Shown: piece by piece, positions 9,157 through 17,685 of the stretch
How positions within the stretch are numbered: position 1 is the first letter of the stretch
How the letters are laid out: the number at the start of each line of letters is the position of its first letter
DNA from: Actinomycetes bacterium
GTDB taxonomy: Bacteria > Actinomycetota > Thermoleophilia > BMS3ABIN01
Assembly: GCA_024276735.1 (NCBI GenBank)
Contig: JAJRWQ010000050.1
Span: forward strand, 1-41,437
DNA length: 41,437 nucleotides
Direction: 5' to 3'
The notes under the pieces: model-generated
The model's database searches: none
Told to the model about the DNA's origin: nothing
The model's input: the letters and a program-made list of their open reading frames with translations, nothing else
Position numbers and translations under genes: made by a program

Positions 9157-11429
9157 TGGCGAGGAAGAGAGTTTACGAGATAGCGAGAGAGGCCGGGCTC
9201 TCCAGCGCCGAGGTGCTGGAGAAGCTCAAGGCTGCCGGCATCGAGGTCAAGGGAGCGCTGTCGGGAGTCGATACCGAGGCAGCGGCGTCGGCGCTCGCCG
9301 GCGGCAAGGAGCCGGCCGCCCCGTCCGCGCCCGCGCCCGGCGCCAAGGCGAAGAAGAAGCAGGGCGGCGCCGGCAAGGCGGCGAAGAAGGCGGCTCCCGG
9401 GGCGGCTGCCAAGCCCCGGGGCGAGGCGAAGGCGGCGCCGGCCAAGAAGGCGGAGGAGAAGCCCGCGCCGGCCAAGAAGAAGCGCCGCCAGCGGCCGGCC
9501 GCCCAGCGTCAGGGCAAGGGCCACGGCAAGGGCCGCTTCGTGATCATCGATTCCGGCCCCGCCAAGCACCGCGGTTTTGCCCCCACCGGCCGTGCCCGGC
9601 CGCGGCGGGCCAAGCACAAGGCCCACAAGAAGGAAGCCGCCGCCGTGGAAGCCGAGGCGGCTCCCGCCGCCGCGGCAGCGGTAAGTGACAAGCCGGTGAA
9701 GATCGATGCCGGCGCCACCGTCAAGGACCTCTCGGCGGCGATCGGCGTCTCCACCTCCGAGATCATCAAGCGCCTTATGGGCTACGGTGAGATGGTCACC
9801 ATCACCCAGTCGCTCAGCGACGAGGCCATCACCACCGTCTGCGAGGACCTGGGACGCGAGGTGGAGATCGCCCACGTGGAACAGGAAGAGGAAGAGGCGA
9901 TCACCGACCGCCCCGAGGACCTGAAGCCGAAGCCGCCGGTGGTGACCATCATGGGCCACGTGGATCACGGCAAGACCTCGCTGCTGGACGCCATCCGCGA
10001 GACGGAGGTGACCGCCACCGAGGCCGGCGGCATCACCCAGCACATCGGCGCCTACCAGGTGGAGCACGAGGGCAAGCGGATCACCTTCATCGATACCCCT
10101 GGTCACGAGGCCTTCACCGCCATGCGGGCCCGCGGCGCCCGCGTCACCGACGTGGCGGTGCTGGTGGTGGCCGCCGACGACGGCGTGATGCCGCAGACGC
10201 TGGAGGCCCTCGACCACTGCAAGGCGGCCAACGTGCCGGTGGTGGTGGCGGTGAACAAGATCGACAAGCCGGAAGCCAACCCGGAGCGGGTGCGCCAGGA
10301 GCTCTCGGAGCGGGGCATGGTGCCCGAGGAATGGGGCGGCGACGTGATCTTCAACGACGTCAGCGCCAAGAAGAAGCAAGGGCTGGAGGACCTGCTGGAG
10401 ACCATCCTGCTGGTGGCGGAGATCCAGGAACTGAAGGCCAACCCCGACGCCCCGGCCAGCGGCGTGGTGATCGAGTCCAAGCTGGATCCCGGCCGCGGCG
10501 TAGTGGCCACCGTGCTCATCGGCAGGGGCACGCTGCACATCGGCGACGCCATCGTCGCCGGCGAGGCAGCGGGCAAGGTGAAGGCCATGAGCGATTTCAA
10601 GGGCAGGGCGCTCAAGGAGGCGGGGCCGGCGGTGCCGGTGGAGATCCTTGGCTTCGATACCGTGCCCCAGGCGGGCGAGTTCTGCAAGGTGGTTGAGGAC
10701 GAGCGCCGCGCCCGCGCCATCGCTTCCCGCCGCGCCGAGCGCATCAAGGCGGAGATGCTGGCCAAGCGCCGCGCCCTCACCCTGGACGACGTGATGGCCC
10801 GCATCAAGGAGGGCGAGGTCAAGGACCTCAACCTGATCATCAAGGCGGACGTCGCCGGTACCGTGGAAGCGCTGGAGGAATCGCTGAAGCGGATCCAGCA
10901 CGAGGAAGTGAAGGTGAACATCATTCACACCGGCGTCGGCGCCATCAAGGAGTCGGACGTGATGCTGGCGGCCGCCTCCCAGGCGATCATCCTCGGCTTC
11001 AACGTCCGGCCCAACTCGGCGGCCAAGACCATCGCCGACATGGAGGGCGTCGACGTGCGCACCTACAGCGTCATCTACAAGGTGACCGAGGACGTCGAGG
11101 CGGCGCTCAAGGGGATGCTGGCGCCCAAGTTCGTGGAGGAGGAGCTGGGAGAGGCGGAGATCCGCAAGACCTTCAAGGCCTCGAAGCTGGGCACCATCGC
11201 CGGCTGCTACGTCACCCGCGGCAAGGTGACCCGCAACGCCCAGGTACGGGTGGTGCGCGAGGGCACCATCGTCCACGAGGGCAAGCTGGCTTCGCTGAAG
11301 CGCTTCAAGGAGGATGCCCGCGAGGTGGAGGAAGGCTACGAGTGCGGCATCCTGCTCGAGGATTTCAACGACATCAAGGAAGGCGACGTCCTTGAGTTCT
11401 ACGAGACGAAAGAAGTTGCTCCGAGCTGA
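9156..11429 (+). CDS. infB: Translation initiation factor IF-2
   Basis: [24 protein letters not shown]; GTPase motifs [24 protein letters not shown]. Confidence 0.98.
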   Translation: MARKRVYEIAREAGLSSAEVLEKLKAAGIEVKGALSGVDTEAAASALAGGKEPAAPSAPAPGAKAKKKQGGAGKAAKKAAPGAAAKPRGEAKAAPAKKAEEKPAPAKKKRRQRPAAQRQGKGHGKGRFVIIDSGPAKHRGFAPTGRARPRRAKHKAHKKEAAAVEAEAAPAAAAAVSDKPVKIDAGATVKDLSAAIGVSTSEIIKRLMGYGEMVTITQSLSDEAITTVCEDLGREVEIAHVEQEEEEAITDRPEDLKPKPPVVTIMGHVDHGKTSLLDAIRETEVTATEAGGITQHIGAYQVEHEGKRITFIDTPGHEAFTAMRARGARVTDVAVLVVAADDGVMPQTLEALDHCKAANVPVVVAVNKIDKPEANPERVRQELSERGMVPEEWGGDVIFNDVSAKKKQGLEDLLETILLVAEIQELKANPDAPASGVVIESKLDPGRGVVATVLIGRGTLHIGDAIVAGEAAGKVKAMSDFKGRALKEAGPAVPVEILGFDTVPQAGEFCKVVEDERRARAIASRRAERIKAEMLAKRRALTLDDVMARIKEGEVKDLNLIIKADVAGTVEALEESLKRIQHEEVKVNIIHTGVGAIKESDVMLAAASQAIILGFNVRPNSAAKTIADMEGVDVRTYSVIYKVTEDVEAALKGMLAPKFVEEELGEAEIRKTFKASKLGTIAGCYVTRGKVTRNAQVRVVREGTIVHEGKLASLKRFKEDAREVEEGYECGILLEDFNDIKEGDVLEFYETKEVAPS

Positions 11430-11724
11430 CGGCTATGTCGGTATCCTGGCGGCGGACATCCACTTTCCCGAGAACGGTTCCCTGAAGGACAAGCGCCGGC
11501 ACCTCCGCAGCCTCAAGACCACCCTTGCCCGCCGGTACGGGGCCTCCGTTTCCGAGGTGGGCTTCCAGGACCTCTGGCAGCGCACGCGCCTGCTGATTTC
11601 CATCACCGCCGCCAGCAGCAGCGACCTGGAACGCGCCCTCGACCTCGCCTTCGGCCAGCTGGAACAGGGGGAGGGGCTGCTTTCCGCGGTGCACCGGGAG
11701 ATCATCAAGGTGGAGGCGGATTGA
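11416..11724 (+). CDS. ylxP: DUF503/YlxP-family protein
   Basis: YVGILAADIHFPENGSLKDKRRHLRSLKTTLARRYGASVSEVGFQDLWQRTRLLISI, typical of DUF503; lies between infB and rbfA. TTG start inferred. Confidence 0.85.
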   Translation: MLRADGYVGILAADIHFPENGSLKDKRRHLRSLKTTLARRYGASVSEVGFQDLWQRTRLLISITAASSSDLERALDLAFGQLEQGEGLLSAVHREIIKVEAD

Positions 11725-11725
11725 G

Positions 11726-12073
11726 ATGCAGGGACCGAGAATGCGCCGCGTCAACGAGGCGATCCGCGAGGTACTGAGCGAGGCACTGGTCTCCGGCCTC
11801 AAGGATCCCCGCATCGGCTTCGTCACCGTGGTATCGGTGGAGACCGCGCCGGACCTGCGGTCGGCGAAGGTCTACGTGAGCATCCTGGGGGACGAGCGCC
11901 AGCAAGAGGACACACTCACCGGGCTCTCCCACTCGCACGGCTACCTGCAGTCGCTGATCGCCGGCCAGCTGGAGCTGAAGCGCACGCCCCGCCTCACCTT
12001 CGTGCTCGACGAGAGCATCGAGCGGGGCATGCGCATCGAGCGATTGCTGAAGGAGCTTGGGCGCGAAGAGTGA
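11726..12073 (+). CDS. rbfA: Ribosome-binding factor A
   Basis: MRRVNEAIREVLSEALVSGLKDPRIGFVTVVSVETAPDLRSAKVYVSILGD. Confidence 0.95.
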   Translation: MQGPRMRRVNEAIREVLSEALVSGLKDPRIGFVTVVSVETAPDLRSAKVYVSILGDERQQEDTLTGLSHSHGYLQSLIAGQLELKRTPRLTFVLDESIERGMRIERLLKELGREE

Positions 12074-12965
12074 CAACGCCGCCCCCTGCGGGGTGCTGCT
12101 GGTGGACAAGCCCGCGGGCTGGACCTCGCACGACGTGGTCGGCCGCCTGCGGCGCTGGTCGGGGGTGAAGAAGGTGGGTCACGCCGGCACCCTCGATCCC
12201 TTCGCCACCGGCCTGCTGCTGGTGCTGGTGGGCAGGGCCACGCGCCTCTTCGATTTCTTTTCCCCCCTGGAGAAGCGGTACCGGGTGACGCTGCAGCTGG
12301 GCGCGTTCTCGTCCACCGACGACGTGGAGGGGGAGCTCGAGCCGGTGGAGGACGGGCGGCTGCCGGGGCGCTCCCGGCTGGAGGCGGCACTGGCCCGCTT
12401 CCGCGGCCGCATCCGGCAGCGCCCTCCCGCCTACTCGGCGGTGAAGGTGGGCGGCGAGCCCCTCTACCGCAAGGCCCGCCGCGGGGAGGCGGTGGCGGCC
12501 CCGGAGCGGCAGGTGGAGATCTACCGCCTGGAGCTCGAGGGCTACGATCGCCACCAGGGCCGGGCCGTGCTCGACGTCACCTGCTCCGGGGGGACCTACG
12601 TCCGCAGCCTCTGCCGCGACGTCGGCGCCGCCCTGGGCTGCGGCGGCTACGCCCGCGAGCTCCGGCGCCTGGCGGTGGGTCGCTTCGACGTGGGCGACGC
12701 CCTGTCCCCGCGGCAGCTGGAGCAGGTGCCGCCGCCGGAGGTGACGGGCACCGCCAACACGGCTTTTATTTCCTGCCTGGGTGCGTTATATTTCCTTCCC
12801 GTGAGAGAACTGGATCCGGCGGAAGTGGATGCCGTCAGGCACGGCAGGCCCATCGCCGGCACCGCATCCGGGCCCGTTCGCCTCGCCGCCGCCGGCAGGC
12901 TCGTGGCCGTCTACGGTCCGGGCGATGCCGATGGACTCATCTACCCGAGGGTGGTACTCGCATGA
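12057..12965 (+). CDS. truB: tRNA pseudouridine(55) synthase TruB
   Basis: GVLLVDKPAGWTSHDVVGRLRR...KVGHAGTLDPFATGLLLVLVGRATRL. Start codon (TTG) uncertain. Confidence 0.95.
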   Translation: MGAKSDNAAPCGVLLVDKPAGWTSHDVVGRLRRWSGVKKVGHAGTLDPFATGLLLVLVGRATRLFDFFSPLEKRYRVTLQLGAFSSTDDVEGELEPVEDGRLPGRSRLEAALARFRGRIRQRPPAYSAVKVGGEPLYRKARRGEAVAAPERQVEIYRLELEGYDRHQGRAVLDVTCSGGTYVRSLCRDVGAALGCGGYARELRRLAVGRFDVGDALSPRQLEQVPPPEVTGTANTAFISCLGALYFLPVRELDPAEVDAVRHGRPIAGTASGPVRLAAAGRLVAVYGPGDADGLIYPRVVLA

Positions 12966-13915
12966 GGATCTACCACAGCAGGGAGGAGGTCCCTCCCGCC
13001 AGGCGCGCCGTCGCCATCGGCACCTTCGATGGCGTTCACATCGGTCATCGCCGGATCATCGGCGAAGCCGTGGAGACGGCCCGCGCCAGGGGACTGCGCA
13101 GCATGGTGATCACCTTCCACCCCCATCCCCTGGCGGTGATCGCCCCCGACAAGTGCCCGCCGATACTGACGCCGCTCAACGTCAAGGCCGACCTCATCCA
13201 GGACCTGGGCGTGGACGAGCTGCTGATCTTCCCCTTCGAGGAGGAGTTCTCCCGCATGTCGCCGCGTGAGTTCTGCGACCTGCTCTTCGGCAGCGGCGTC
13301 GGCGCCGTGCACGTGGTGGTGGGCGAGAACTTCCGCTTCGGGCACAAGGCCGCCGGCGACGTGGATTTCCTCGCCGAGTACGGCGGCGAGCGCGGCATCG
13401 AGGTCACCGCCGTGCCCCTGGTGAAGGCGGGCGGCAAGCCCATCTCCTCCACCCGCATCCGCAAGCTGCTGATGCAGGGGGAGCTGCAGGAGGTGCGCGA
13501 GATCCTGGGGCGCCCACCCTCGACCCACGGCAAGGTGGTGCACGGTGACAAGCGCGGGCGCACCCTAGGCGTGCGCACCGCCAACATCGATGCCTACGTG
13601 GGCTGCATCTTTCCCGGCCGCGGCGTCTACCTCGCCGATCTCTACGTGGGCAAGACCCCCTATGCCTGCCTGGTGAACGTGGGGCACAACCCCACCTTCT
13701 GCAGCACCGACGAGGAGAGCGGCGAGCGCATGCGCATCGAGGCCCACATCCTGGACTTCGACCGCAACATCTACGGCATGGACGTGCGCATCGACTTCCT
13801 GGAGTACCTGCGGGACGAGCAGAAGTTCGAGAGCCCGGAGCAGCTGGTGGAGCAGATCGAGAAGGACATCGCCGCCGCCCGCAGCTACCAGGGCTTCGCC
13901 GCCCGCAGGAACTGA
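12962..13915 (+). CDS. ribF: Bifunctional riboflavin kinase/FAD synthetase
   Basis: AVAIGTFDGVHIGHRRII, STRIRKLLMQGELQEVREILGRP, GRTLGVRTANI, VNVGHNPTF. Confidence 0.95.
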   Translation: MRIYHSREEVPPARRAVAIGTFDGVHIGHRRIIGEAVETARARGLRSMVITFHPHPLAVIAPDKCPPILTPLNVKADLIQDLGVDELLIFPFEEEFSRMSPREFCDLLFGSGVGAVHVVVGENFRFGHKAAGDVDFLAEYGGERGIEVTAVPLVKAGGKPISSTRIRKLLMQGELQEVREILGRPPSTHGKVVHGDKRGRTLGVRTANIDAYVGCIFPGRGVYLADLYVGKTPYACLVNVGHNPTFCSTDEESGERMRIEAHILDFDRNIYGMDVRIDFLEYLRDEQKFESPEQLVEQIEKDIAAARSYQGFAARRN

Positions 13916-13923
13916 GGCGCCTC

Positions 13924-15900
13924 TCAGGCGGCCTGTTCCCCGGCCTCGCCGCTGGCCGCCGGCAGCCGGAAGGTGAAGGCCGATCCCTTGCCCGGCTCCG
14001 ACTCCACCTCGATCTCGCCGCCGTGCTCGCTGATGATACGCTGGGCCACCGACAGCCCCAGGCTGGTGCCCTTGCCTTCCTGCTTGGTGGTGAAGAAGGG
14101 ATCGAAGATCTGGGCCTTCTTCTCGGCGTCCATGCCCACGCCGGTGTCGCGGATGGTCACCTTCACCCAGGTGGATCCCCCCTCGGAGCGGCTGGCGGCC
14201 GCGCTCAGCGTCAGGGTGCCGCCCTTGGGCATGGCGTGGATGGCGTTGGTGATGATGTTCAGGAAGACCTGCTTGACGTGGTTGGGATCCACCACCACCC
14301 GTGGCAGCCCCTCGTCGAAGCGGGTCTCCACCTTCACCGAGGAGAGGCGGGCCTGGTTTTCCGTCAGCGCCAGCGCGTGCTCGGCCAGCTCCTGGATGGA
14401 GACGGGCTCCGGCCGGAAGTTCCGCTCCTGGTGGGCGAAGTCCAGCAGGTTGCGGACGATGTCCCGCGTCCTCAGCGCCTCGCTCTCGATGACGCCGATC
14501 TTCTCCATCACCGCGTCCGGGTCGAGCTTGCCGGTCTTGACCAGCATGGCGTTGGCGAGGATGCCGGTCATGGGGTTGTTGATATCGTGCGCCACCTCCG
14601 CTGCCAGCTCGCCGATGGCGGCCAGCTTCGAGGAACGGAACAGCTGCTGCTGCAGCTTTTCCTGCTCGCGCACGCGCTGCTCCAGCGAGGCCATCATGTT
14701 GTTGAAGGTCTCGCCCAGGGTGGTGATGCGGTTGGAGCAGGCGCGCCGGTAGACCTCGCACTTCTCGCAGCGGCCCAGCTTCTGGGCGAAGACGCCCTGG
14801 ACCTCGCCGCCGCAGTGGGTGCCGGCCACCTGTCAGCAGCGCAGGTTCTCCGACTGGTAGGAGGGGCACTCGCGGCGGGTGCAGTTCTTCAGCTCCCAGC
14901 AGCGCACCAGTTCCTTGTTCTCGTACCGGATGCTGAAGCTCTCCTCCCGCTCGGCCCGGGTGATGAGGCCGGCGCTCTCGTTGGTGGCCTGGGTGAGCTC
15001 GGTGTTCTGTTTCTCCAGCTGCTTCAGCAGGCGGCGGTTCTCCACGGCGATGGCCACCTCGCTGCCCACCGCCACCAGCAGCTGCATGGTCTCCGGGGTG
15101 AAGTCGGCGTGCTCGCCGGCGACGCAGATGGCGCCCTCCAGGGTGTTCTCGTAGCGGACGGCCACGCAGGCGACGGTGCGGGTGTCGCCCTCCCGGCCCT
15201 TGCTGCTGATCAGCGCCGGCTCGCCGGAGCGGGTGGCCTCCCGGGCCGCCCGGTTGAAGACCTCCATGGAATAGACGTCCTTGCGGCCGCGGCAGACGGC
15301 GGGCGCCAGCCCGCCCTGCTCGTCGATGACGAAGATGCAGCCGCAGTCGGCGGCGCTGATCTCCATGGTCTTCTCCAGTGCCTGGTCCAGCAGCTCGTCC
15401 AGCCCCCCGGCCTCCGACATCTCGTGGGCGAACTCGTAGAGGATGGCCAGGTGGCGGCTGTGCCGCCTCAGCTCGCCCTCGCGCTCCTGCAGCGAATCGG
15501 CCATCTGGTTGATGGTGGTGGCGAGCTCTTCCAGCTCGTCCTCGGTGTCGGTCTCCACCCGCACGTCCAGCTCGCCGTCGCCGATGCGGCGGGCGCCCAC
15601 CTGCAGCGAGCGGATGGGGCGCACCAGGCTGGCGGCGAAGAAGTACCCCAAGAGCAGGGCGATCACCGCGCCGTAGCCGCTGTAGGCCAGCGCCTGTGCC
15701 CGCACCTCGTGGAGCTGGCGGGTGCTCTCCGCGGGGCTGATGGCTCCCGCCTCGGCCATGCGCTCCAGGTGGCTGCTGAAGACGTCCATGGTCTTGAGGC
15801 TGATGATGGCCGCCGGGATCAGCGCCACCACCATGAAGATCAGTGCCGTCTTCTGGAAGATGCTCCGGCGCCAGCGGCGCGGGTGTCGCTGCCCTGTCAT
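13924..15900 (-). CDS. Membrane sensor histidine kinase (TM-HAMP-GAF-two-CW-HisKA-HATPase) interrupted by one in-frame TGA at 14833-14835
   Basis: Two ORFs (14833..15900 and 13924..14829) are in the same frame, separated only by TGA CAG. HAMP, GAF, CWELKNC...CPSY...LRC*QVAGTHCGGEVQG...CEKCEVY, HDINNPM H-box, NIITNAIHAM N-box, DTGVGMD G-box. Confidence 0.85.
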
Positions 15901-15904
15901 CGGC

Positions 15905-16963
15905 TCACCTCGTCACCAGTGACAGTATGGTCAGCACCAACCCCGCCACCAGCAGCCAGCCGGCGAAGGCCAGCAGCAGCGGCCGCGAGCCCAGGGAGCG
16001 GATGCTTTCGAAGTCCACTCCCAGGCCGATGCTGGCCAGCGCCATCGACAGGCAGAGGGTGGCATAGGGGTAGAAGGATTCGCGTGCCGCCGCGGCGGTC
16101 TCCTGGAAGGTGAAGACCAGCGCCACGGCGATGAAGACCGGGATGAACCAGGCGCGCCTGGCGGCGGCGGTGACGGTGCCGGTGAGGCGGCCGCGGTAGC
16201 CGCCGGCGGCGGGCAGATGCGTCAGCGTCCCCAGTGCCACCGCTGCCGGCGCCAGGGCGGCGATGCGCAGCATCTTCACTGGCATGGCGTAGGCCAGGGC
16301 GGCGTCGCCCATGTGCGAGGCCGCCAGCTTGACGATCCCCGTCTGCTGCAGGGTGGAGCCGCAGAGGACGCCGTAGGCGGCGGATCCCAGCTCCAGGAGG
16401 TCGGCCAGCAGCGGGTAGACCAGTACCCCGGTGAGCCCCACGGTGGTGATGACGATGAGCGCCATCGAGGTATCGCGGTGGCGGGCATCCACCACCGGCG
16501 CCAGCACGGCGATGGCCGAGGCGCCGCAGATGGCCGAACCGGAGGCCACCAGGATGGCGGTGCCCGGCCCTACTCCCAGCGGTCGCGACAGGGCCAGCAT
16601 GGTGATGAAGAAGATCGCCACCACCGACAGCACCAGCGCCACGGTGGGAACGGGCATGCGGGCGAATACCAGGAAGTCCAGCCGCGTGCCGTAGAGGATG
16701 ATCCCCGCGGGGATGAAGACGGCGCCCACCAGCCGCACTCCCGGCTGCCTGCCGGCGGCGGTGCCCAGGACGTTGCCCAGGACGATGCCGAGTATCAGGG
16801 AGAGCGCCAGCGCGTCCAGGGAGGGGCTGTGGCGGGAGAGCTCGAACGAGGGCAGCGCCACGGCGGCGCAGAGGAGAATGCCCGGGATGTACCCGGTGAC
16901 GCTGCTCTTGGGGAGCGGCCGACCTGCCGCCCTGCTCCCTTCGCCTGAATACCCCATGGACAC
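15905..16963 (-). CDS. YeiH/UPF0324 family putative sulfate exporter
   Basis: Multiple TM helices and the hallmark GSAICGASAIAVLAPVV; 4-nt gap to the downstream sensor kinase. Confidence 0.88.
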   Translation of the reverse strand: MSMGYSGEGSRAAGRPLPKSSVTGYIPGILLCAAVALPSFELSRHSPSLDALALSLILGIVLGNVLGTAAGRQPGVRLVGAVFIPAGIILYGTRLDFLVFARMPVPTVALVLSVVAIFFITMLALSRPLGVGPGTAILVASGSAICGASAIAVLAPVVDARHRDTSMALIVITTVGLTGVLVYPLLADLLELGSAAYGVLCGSTLQQTGIVKLAASHMGDAALAYAMPVKMLRIAALAPAAVALGTLTHLPAAGGYRGRLTGTVTAAARRAWFIPVFIAVALVFTFQETAAAARESFYPYATLCLSMALASIGLGVDFESIRSLGSRPLLLAFAGWLLVAGLVLTILSLVTR

Positions 16964-17121
16964 CCCCTGGCGCGGGAGCCCTCACGCCGGCTCCTGGTAA
17001 AAGATTATCGGCAGCCGGCCCCCTTTTGTTGAACCGCGACTGTTAGCCTTTTATTTGCCGCTGTGCTAAGCTCTTCATTATTGATTCCCCACGGAGACTC
17101 CGGTTGGAAAGGAGGTGGACA

Positions 17122-17391
17122 GTGGCGCTCACCAAGGAAAACAAGGAGCTGGTAATCGAGAAGTTCAGCAGCCACGAGGGCGATACCGGCTCACCCGAGG
17201 TACAGATAGCGCTCCTCACCGAGCGTATCAACGGCCTCACCGAGCACCTGAAGACGCACAAGAAGGACCATCATTCCCGCCGCGGGCTGCTGAAGATGGT
17301 GGGGAAGAGAAGGCGGTTGCTCAATTACCTGCAAAACAAGAATGTCAACCGCTATCGTGCATTGGTAAAGGAGCTGGGACTGAGGAAGTAG
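17122..17391 (+). CDS. rpsO: 30S ribosomal protein S15
   Basis: [70 protein letters not shown]; strong SD AAAGGAGGT at 17108-17116 and GTG start. Confidence 0.97.
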   Translation: MALTKENKELVIEKFSSHEGDTGSPEVQIALLTERINGLTEHLKTHKKDHHSRRGLLKMVGKRRRLLNYLQNKNVNRYRALVKELGLRK

Positions 17392-17559
17392 GATCGGGAA
17401 CGCGGCCCGGAAGCGGCCGTCGCTGGTCGGTCCCCAGTCTCACGGGCGGGCACCTGCTTTTCGGCGGCAGCCTTCTCTCCGTGGTCCGCGCGATTCCATC
17501 CACCTCCTCCCTCTCCGCTCGCTGCACCCGGGCAAGACTACCGCGCCTGGAAGCTTCAT

Positions 17560-17613
17560 GCTCTAGGCCTGAGGCTGAGGGCCCTGCGGGACCCTGAGCC
17601 TTGAGCCTAGAGC
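17560..17613 (+). repeat. Long imperfect inverted repeat/hairpin in the rpsO-pnp spacer
   Basis: GCTCTAGGC...GGCTGAGGGCCC-TGC-GGGACCCTGAGCC...GCCTAGAGC: 9-bp perfect base and a largely paired upper stem. Confidence 0.8.
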
Positions 17614-17616
17614 CGG

Positions 17617-17645
17617 GCCGCGGGAGTCGTGCTTCCGCGGCTTTT
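17617..17645 (+). terminator. Terminator-like hairpin in the pnp leader
   Basis: GCCGCGGGA-GTCGTGC-TTCCGCGGC followed by TTTT, about 40 nt upstream of the pnp start. Confidence 0.6.
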
Positions 17646-17685
17646 GCAGTCGCGGACGCGGGTGCCGGACTCGAGGAGAAGAGAA

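Noticed and set aside
8784-11276. 830-aa minus-strand ORF antisense to infB
   Set aside because: Composition (His/Leu/Gly/Asp/Arg-rich, no domains) is typical of shadow ORFs opposite high-GC genes; the + strand is clearly infB.
14785-14835. Selenocysteine reading of the in-frame TGA as the favoured explanation
   Set aside because: A 7-bp stem (GGCGAGG/CUUCGCC) lies downstream, but the apical-loop G is not in the expected place and the family expects Trp here. Kept only as a minor alternative in the finding.
14023-16113. 696-aa plus-strand ORF across the sensor kinase and YeiH genes
   Set aside because: Antisense shadow ORF; the minus strand carries clear HAMP/GAF/HisKA/YeiH motifs.
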